A stretch of 64,000 nt of DNA from assembly GCF_001905505.1 (NCBI RefSeq), contig NZ_LIPG01000003.1, positions 1,550,001 through 1,614,000 on the forward strand, given 5' to 3'. Shown here in pieces: positions 59,639 through 64,000 of this stretch (the first letter of the stretch is position 1; every line of letters starts with the position of its first letter). The notes under the pieces were generated by a model. The model had not been told where the DNA came from. It worked only from the letters and a program-made list of their open reading frames with translations, and did no database searches. The position numbers and the translations under genes are program-made. Source of the stretch: Streptomyces sp. CB02058. Lineage in GTDB: Bacteria > Actinomycetota > Actinomycetes > Streptomycetales > Streptomycetaceae.

Positions 59639-60517
59639 ATGGACACGTCAGTGGCGGAAACGCTCGACCACTTGGTCGCCGACGCGACCGATCACCACTA
59701 CAGCCCGTACACGCGCTTCGACTGGGTCGACGAACTCGCCGAGGAGCAGTGGTGGATGACGCCCGACCTGCTCAGCGTGGCCGGCACCCGGTACGCGCAC
59801 GAGCTGGACGAGAAGCAGCTCATGCGGCTCAGCAAGTGGGAGAGCGTCAACTTCTTCAGCCTGAACATCCACGGAATCCGTGAGCTGCTCATCGAGGTGA
59901 CCCGGCGCATCCACACCCCCGGGTTCGAGCTGCCCTCGGAGTTCTTCCACCGCTTCCTGGGCGAGGAGAACGGGCACATGTGGTTCTTCGCCCAGTTCTG
60001 TTCGCGCTACGGCGGCAAGATCTACCCGGACAAGTCGCTCCCCGTGACGAAGGCGGAGGAGGACACCGATGTCGCTCACTTCCTGGTCTTCGCCCGCATC
60101 CTGATCTTCGAGGAGCTGGTCGACCACTTCAACCTCCGGATGGGGCGCGACACCACCCTGCACCCCCTGATCAGAGAGGTGAACCAGGTCCACCACGACG
60201 ACGAGTGGCGCCACATCATCATGGGCCGCAAGCTCGTCGGGCTGCTCTACGAGCCACTGCGCGAGCGCGGCGACCAGGAGCTGCGCGACCGCCTCGACCT
60301 GTACCTGCGGCGCTACGTCACCGCGAGCGTCCAGTCGCTCTACAACCCGTCGGTCTACCGCGACGCGGGCATCCCCGAGCCCCTGGCCTTCCGCGAGGAA
60401 CTGTTGAAGGACCCGGCGCGGGCCGGGTATCACGAGACCTTCTTCAAGCGCATCACCCGATTCCTCATCAGCCAGGGGATCATCAGCGGTTCCCCGTTCG
60501 AGGGGGCCGGGGTCTGA
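59639..60517 (+). CDS. AurF-like diiron oxygenase
   Basis: 292 aa, p-aminobenzoate N-oxygenase AurF family. The diiron ligands can be placed: E68 (KWESV), E110 and H113 (EENGH), E159 (FEELVDH), H185, E189 and H192 (HHDDEWRH); spacing matches AurF. Known members oxidise amines to nitro, nitroso or hydroxylamine groups, or oxidise carrier-bound acyl chains. It overlaps the ACP gene by one base (TGATG) and follows the FAAL by 92 bp, so it probably acts on a carrier-bound intermediate. Substrate unknown. Confidence 0.87.
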   Translation: MDTSVAETLDHLVADATDHHYSPYTRFDWVDELAEEQWWMTPDLLSVAGTRYAHELDEKQLMRLSKWESVNFFSLNIHGIRELLIEVTRRIHTPGFELPSEFFHRFLGEENGHMWFFAQFCSRYGGKIYPDKSLPVTKAEEDTDVAHFLVFARILIFEELVDHFNLRMGRDTTLHPLIREVNQVHHDDEWRHIIMGRKLVGLLYEPLRERGDQELRDRLDLYLRRYVTASVQSLYNPSVYRDAGIPEPLAFREELLKDPARAGYHETFFKRITRFLISQGIISGSPFEGAGV

Positions 60518-60777
60518 TGGCGGACGAGGCGATCGAGCGGGTGCGCGTCTGGTTGCTGGCCCGCAACCCCGAGGTGTCCACGATCGGCTGGGACGAGGAC
60601 CTCATCGACAGCCGGCTCATCGACTCCCTCGACTTCCCCCAGCTTCTCTTCCTGCTGGAGGACCTGGCCGGACAGGAGTTGGAGCTGACCGTGGAGAACG
60701 TCACCGGCTTCCGGACCCTGCGCGGCATCCGCGACAAGGTGCTGGCCGGCGTCACCGGTGGGGTGGGCCATGAGTGA
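60517..60777 (+). CDS. Free-standing acyl/peptidyl carrier protein
   Basis: 86 aa with the four-helix ACP pattern. The phosphopantetheine attachment is S37 in LIDSLDF. The protein is acidic and unusual in having RVWLLARNPEV at its start. It overlaps both neighbours by a few bases, so the AurF-like enzyme, this ACP and the amino-acid ligase are made together. The likely job is to carry the amino acid loaded by the next protein. Confidence 0.88.
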   Translation: MADEAIERVRVWLLARNPEVSTIGWDEDLIDSRLIDSLDFPQLLFLLEDLAGQELELTVENVTGFRTLRGIRDKVLAGVTGGVGHE

Positions 60778-61609
60778 CCTCTACACCGCGCGCGGCGGAC
60801 TCGTCACCCTGGGGCCGGAGCTGGTCCATCTCATGGACCTGCTGGACGGGCAGTTCCGGCGGTGGGCGGCCGAGGCCGGTGCCGCCCCCATGCTCTTCCC
60901 GACCGTGATCGGCGCCGCCGACCTGGCGTCCATCGACTACTTCGACAACTTCCCCCAGCTGGCCCTCATGACGGCACCCTTGAGGCTTCCCGCCGAAAGC
61001 GGCGCGGACGGCTCAGGCCCGGTGGACGGTCCGCTGGTCCCTGCGGACCGGCTCGGACCGAGCGAGTACGGGCTTGTCTCCGCGGCCTGTTACAACGTCT
61101 ACCTGCACCATCGTTCCGCCAGCCTCACCGGGCCCACGTTCGTGACCACGGTCGCCAAGTGCTTCCGCAACGAGGACCACTACGACGGGCTGCGACGGCT
61201 GCGCGGCTTCACGATGCGGGAGATCGTCTGCCTCGGCCCCCGGGAGGCGGTGCTGGACCACCTCGCCACGTTCCGCCCGAAGGTGGTCGAGTTCGCGTCC
61301 GGCCTCGGGCTGGGACTGACGGTCGAGGCAGCCTCGGACCCCTTCTTCGAGAAGGACGGCGGACGGGCACTGCTGGCCCAGCTCTTCCCGGTGAAGGAGG
61401 AGTTCGTACACGGCTCCACCCTTGCCATCGGCTCTCTCAACTTCCACCGCAACTTCTTCGGCGAGCGCTGCGACATCTCGCTGGCCGACGGGGGCCCCGC
61501 CTACACCGGCTGCGTCGCCTTCGGCCTGGAACGGTGGATCGCGGCCCTGCTGGAGACCCACTCGGACCTCGACGAACTCCTCGTACGGGTCGCGGAGGCC
61601 ACTTCGTGA
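60770..61609 (+). CDS. Amino acid:[carrier protein] ligase, class II aaRS-like
   Basis: 279 aa resembling the catalytic core of atypical seryl-tRNA synthetases without a tRNA-binding domain. Motif 2 is FRNED (132-136) with RGFTMREIV following; motif 3 is FGLERW (251-256). C107, E151 and C248 fall at the spacing of the zinc ligands of Bradyrhizobium-type amino acid:carrier protein ligases. Such enzymes adenylate a small amino acid (Gly or Ala) and pass it to a carrier protein, here probably the ACP encoded just upstream (8-nt overlap). The amino acid is not predictable from sequence by eye. Confidence 0.85.
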   Translation: MSDLYTARGGLVTLGPELVHLMDLLDGQFRRWAAEAGAAPMLFPTVIGAADLASIDYFDNFPQLALMTAPLRLPAESGADGSGPVDGPLVPADRLGPSEYGLVSAACYNVYLHHRSASLTGPTFVTTVAKCFRNEDHYDGLRRLRGFTMREIVCLGPREAVLDHLATFRPKVVEFASGLGLGLTVEAASDPFFEKDGGRALLAQLFPVKEEFVHGSTLAIGSLNFHRNFFGERCDISLADGGPAYTGCVAFGLERWIAALLETHSDLDELLVRVAEATS

Positions 61610-64000
61610 GCGACCTCCTGGGCCGGCTGGCGTCGCTGCCCGCAGCGGAACGTGCCCGGCTGATGGACCGGCTGCGGCAGGGGGGTACCGGTCCCGACGC
61701 CGGTCCTCCCGCAGCGGCCGACGCCGGTCCGGACGCCGCTCCTGCCGGGGTATCCGCGGAGGTCGCCGGTCCCGTCGCCTCCGACGCCCAGCGGCGGCTG
61801 TGGCTGCTGCAGCGGCTCGACCCCGCGAGCCCGGCCCACCACCTCTCGGCCGCGTTCCGGCTGGCCGGGCCGCTCGACACCGGGGCGCTGGGCGAGGCGC
61901 TGACGGAGATCGGCGCACGGCACCCGGCCCTGCGCACCGGGTTCCGCGAGCACGGGGGTCAGCCGGTCCCGTACGTCGTGGAGCCCGCCGCCGTCGCGCC
62001 GCGGACCGTCGACCTCGGCGCGCTGCCGTCGGAAGACCGGGAACCGCGGGCGCACGCCTTGCACAGGGAACACGGCACCCGCCCGTTCGACCTGGAGCGT
62101 CCGCCCCTCGTCCGGTTCACCCTCTTCCGCTGCGCGGACGACCACCACGTGCTGACGGTCGTCGCCCACCATCTGGTCTGCGACGGCTGGTCGCTGGCCG
62201 TCTTCGCGGAGGAACTGGCCGCGCTGTACGGGGCGTTCGCCGAGGACCGCCCGTCCCCGCTGCCGGCCCCGCCGGCCGCCCAGGGCGAGGAGCGGCGGCC
62301 GGGCGACGCGGAGTACGCCCGCTCGGCCGCGTACTGGCGCGCCGCGCTCGACGGCGACCTGCCGGTCCTCGACCTGCCCGCCGACCGGCCGCGCCCGGTC
62401 CGGGCAACCGTACGGGGCGCCCGCCACGGCCTTCGGCTCCCGGCCGCGCTGCTCGACGAGGTGCGCGCGGCGGCCGGCCGGGACCGTTCCACCGTCTACG
62501 CCTTCCTGCTGGCCGCGTACGCCGTGACCCTGTACCGCGTCACCGGCGGGCAGGACCTGGTGATCGGCGCGCCCGTCGACGAGCGCCGGGGCGCCGCCGA
62601 GGAGCGGCTCATAGGTTTCCGTGTCAACACGCTTCCGCTGCGGGTGCGGCTACGGCCGGACCAGACCCACGCCGACGCGGCCCGGCACGCGGGCGAGGTG
62701 CTCTCCGGAGCGCTGGCCCACGCCCTGCCCTTCGGGGACATCGTCAGAGAGATCAACCCGCCGAGGCCCCCCGGCCGTCCGGTGCTCCGGCAGACGGCCT
62801 TCTCCCTCCAGCCGGCCGTCGCCGGCAGCCTCCGGGCGGGCGGGATCACCCTCGCCCCGGAGGCCCCGGACGCCTTCCACCTCGGCGTCTCGCCGCTCGA
62901 ACTCGCCCTCCATCTGCGCGAGCAGGACGGCGAACTGCTCGGATGCCTCGAATACCGCACCGATCTCTTCGACGCGGTCACCGTCGCCGGATGGGCCGAG
63001 GAGTTCCAGAGGACCGTCCGCCGGGCAGTCCGGCTTCCCCGGGCCCTCGTCGCACCGCCCACGCGCGAGCCCGTCCTCATCCTGCCGACCACCACCGCCC
63101 CCACGGCCCCCGAGGGCGCTTCGCCCGACGAGGGTCCGGAGACCAACCTCACCGACAGCCAACTCGCCCTGTACTTCGGAAAGAAGACCTCCGGCGACGT
63201 GCGGCTCTACTACGAGAACGTCACCGCGTTCTTCACTCTCACCGGGGCCCTCGACCACCCGCGCTTCCAGCGGGCGTTCCAGAAGCTGGTGGACCACAGT
63301 GACGCCCTGCGCTCCACCTTCCACGAGGTGGAGGGCGTCCCGGTGCGACGGGTGAGCGAGACCGTGCCCGCCCCGGTGGACCTGGTGGACCTGTCCGGGG
63401 CGGCCGACCCGCGGGCGGCGGCCCTGGCCTGGGCCCGCCGGCGTACGGCGACCGGCCTCGACCCCTCCCGCGCGGTGTTCGACTCCGCCCTGCTCCGGCT
63501 CGGCCCCGATGCCTGGGCCTGGTACCTCGACGTCGACCACCTGGTCTGCGACGCCTGGTCCATGGCCCTGATCCTGCGCACCCTGTCCGACTACTACGAC
63601 CTGGACAGGGAAGGACGGCTCGACGAGGCCGAACCGCTGCCGCCGTTCCAGGCGTACGCCGACCACGAGCGGGCGGGCCGCGGCACCGAGCGCCGCCGGC
63701 GGGCGCGGCGCCACTGGGAGGCGCTCGCGGCCCGGCCCGTCGAGCGGCTCGCCTTCCACGGCCGCGAGGAGGACCTCGCCGGGCAGACCCGCACCGCCCG
63801 GATCAGCCTCGACCTCGGCGCCGGACGCAGCTCCCGGATCACCGAGTTCGTCCGCGCGGAAGGGTACGCCTCGCCCGCCACCGCCTTCGGCGCGGCGCTC
63901 TTCGCCTATCTCCACCGGGTCGGCGGCGGCGAACTCCTGCGCATCGGGACGCCGTTCGCCAGCCGTCCCGCGGAATTCCGCTCCACCATCGGCCTCTTCA
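61606..64000 (+). CDS. NRPS with tandem condensation domains, 3' end outside window
   Basis: Frame open from GTG 61606 (overlapping the ligase stop, GTGA) to the window edge, 798 codons. Residues 1-30 are a helical N-terminus (LLGRLASLPAAERARLMDRL). A first condensation domain spans about 60-490 with an intact HHLVCDG motif (His 188-189). A second begins near 520, after a Pro/Thr-rich linker, but its motif reads DHLVCDA (Asp644), lacking the first His and the Gly. No adenylation domain lies between them. It would join the acyl chain and amino-acyl carrier intermediates; later domains are unseen. Confidence 0.87.
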   Translation, partial: MSDLLGRLASLPAAERARLMDRLRQGGTGPDAGPPAAADAGPDAAPAGVSAEVAGPVASDAQRRLWLLQRLDPASPAHHLSAAFRLAGPLDTGALGEALTEIGARHPALRTGFREHGGQPVPYVVEPAAVAPRTVDLGALPSEDREPRAHALHREHGTRPFDLERPPLVRFTLFRCADDHHVLTVVAHHLVCDGWSLAVFAEELAALYGAFAEDRPSPLPAPPAAQGEERRPGDAEYARSAAYWRAALDGDLPVLDLPADRPRPVRATVRGARHGLRLPAALLDEVRAAAGRDRSTVYAFLLAAYAVTLYRVTGGQDLVIGAPVDERRGAAEERLIGFRVNTLPLRVRLRPDQTHADAARHAGEVLSGALAHALPFGDIVREINPPRPPGRPVLRQTAFSLQPAVAGSLRAGGITLAPEAPDAFHLGVSPLELALHLREQDGELLGCLEYRTDLFDAVTVAGWAEEFQRTVRRAVRLPRALVAPPTREPVLILPTTTAPTAPEGASPDEGPETNLTDSQLALYFGKKTSGDVRLYYENVTAFFTLTGALDHPRFQRAFQKLVDHSDALRSTFHEVEGVPVRRVSETVPAPVDLVDLSGAADPRAAALAWARRRTATGLDPSRAVFDSALLRLGPDAWAWYLDVDHLVCDAWSMALILRTLSDYYDLDREGRLDEAEPLPPFQAYADHERAGRGTERRRRARRHWEALAARPVERLAFHGREEDLAGQTRTARISLDLGAGRSSRITEFVRAEGYASPATAFGAALFAYLHRVGGGELLRIGTPFASRPAEFRSTIGLF

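Noticed and set aside
1..64000. tRNA genes or integrated-element attachment sites
   Set aside because: No cloverleaf, integrase, transposase or phage gene was recognised by reading; a tRNA search program would be decisive.

Overview
The window is a stretch of actinobacterial chromosome, almost certainly Streptomyces. Evidence: very high GC with G/C at third codon positions, rare TTA codons confined to secondary-metabolism genes, ATGA/GTGA start-stop overlaps, a leaderless regulator gene, and typical Streptomyces families (DUF1206, Spo0M, an AfsR-like regulator, CUT1 sugar transporter without its own ATPase). No tRNA, rRNA, CRISPR array or insertion sequence was seen.

Left part (1-19.7 kb) is mostly housekeeping and regulatory: a PAP2 phosphatase with a DMT transporter; a PadR regulator beside a 2,4-dienoyl-CoA reductase (fadH type) with a candidate operator; DoxX and DUF1206 membrane proteins; a photolyase/SDR operon; a stand-alone tatA and spo0M that share the same operator-like palindrome; a MarR regulator with an MMPL pump and an operator between them; a dehydratase-like/VOC protein; a TetR-SDR-alcohol dehydrogenase operon; and a SulP transporter with a 36-codon upstream reading frame. 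Convergent genes are separated by clear hairpins, one with a perfect 23-bp stem.

From 19.9 to 30.8 kb lies a polysaccharide-utilisation locus: 2-hydroxyacid dehydrogenase, two sugar ABC permeases, a solute-binding lipoprotein, GH35 beta-galactosidase, a DeoR-LacI hybrid regulator, a Tat-exported PL8 lyase and a small secreted heparin-lyase-I-like protein. Next comes a scarred accessory stretch (30.8-36.5 kb): two 8-bp tandem arrays, each near a gene remnant (C-terminal half of an SDR; C-terminal tip of a second heparin-lyase-like gene), a pair of membrane proteins with SPDF/SPEF-rich tails, a DUF6882 protein and a secreted tripeptidyl-aminopeptidase-like hydrolase.

From about 36.6 to 55 kb is a ribosomally synthesised peptide (RiPP) cluster. 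A 56-aa precursor (38089-38259) has an acidic leader and a tail in which 20 of 21 residues are Ser, Thr or Cys. Opposite it runs a tightly coupled operon: an E1-like leader-binding protein with a degenerate YcaO domain, two further zinc-module/YcaO proteins, a double-domain SagB-type dehydrogenase, a split LanB dehydratase (glutamylation and elimination proteins), a PqqD-like/M50 protease fusion and an ABC exporter. An AfsR-like regulator lies upstream and an M20 peptidase beyond the precursor. The gene set predicts an azole- and dehydroamino-acid-rich peptide of goadsporin/thiopeptide type, but only one SpaB-C-like protein is visible, so a thiopeptide pyridine synthase is not evident.

From 55.5 kb to the right edge is the start of a second cluster: a TrmB/LuxR-like regulator with a TTA codon, then fatty acyl-AMP ligase with its own carrier domain (also a TTA codon), AurF-like diiron oxygenase, free carrier protein, class-II aminoacyl-tRNA-synthetase-like amino acid:carrier protein ligase, and an NRPS that begins with two tandem condensation domains and runs off the window. 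It looks like a small lipopeptide or oxidised-nitrogen pathway; its product cannot be named from this window.
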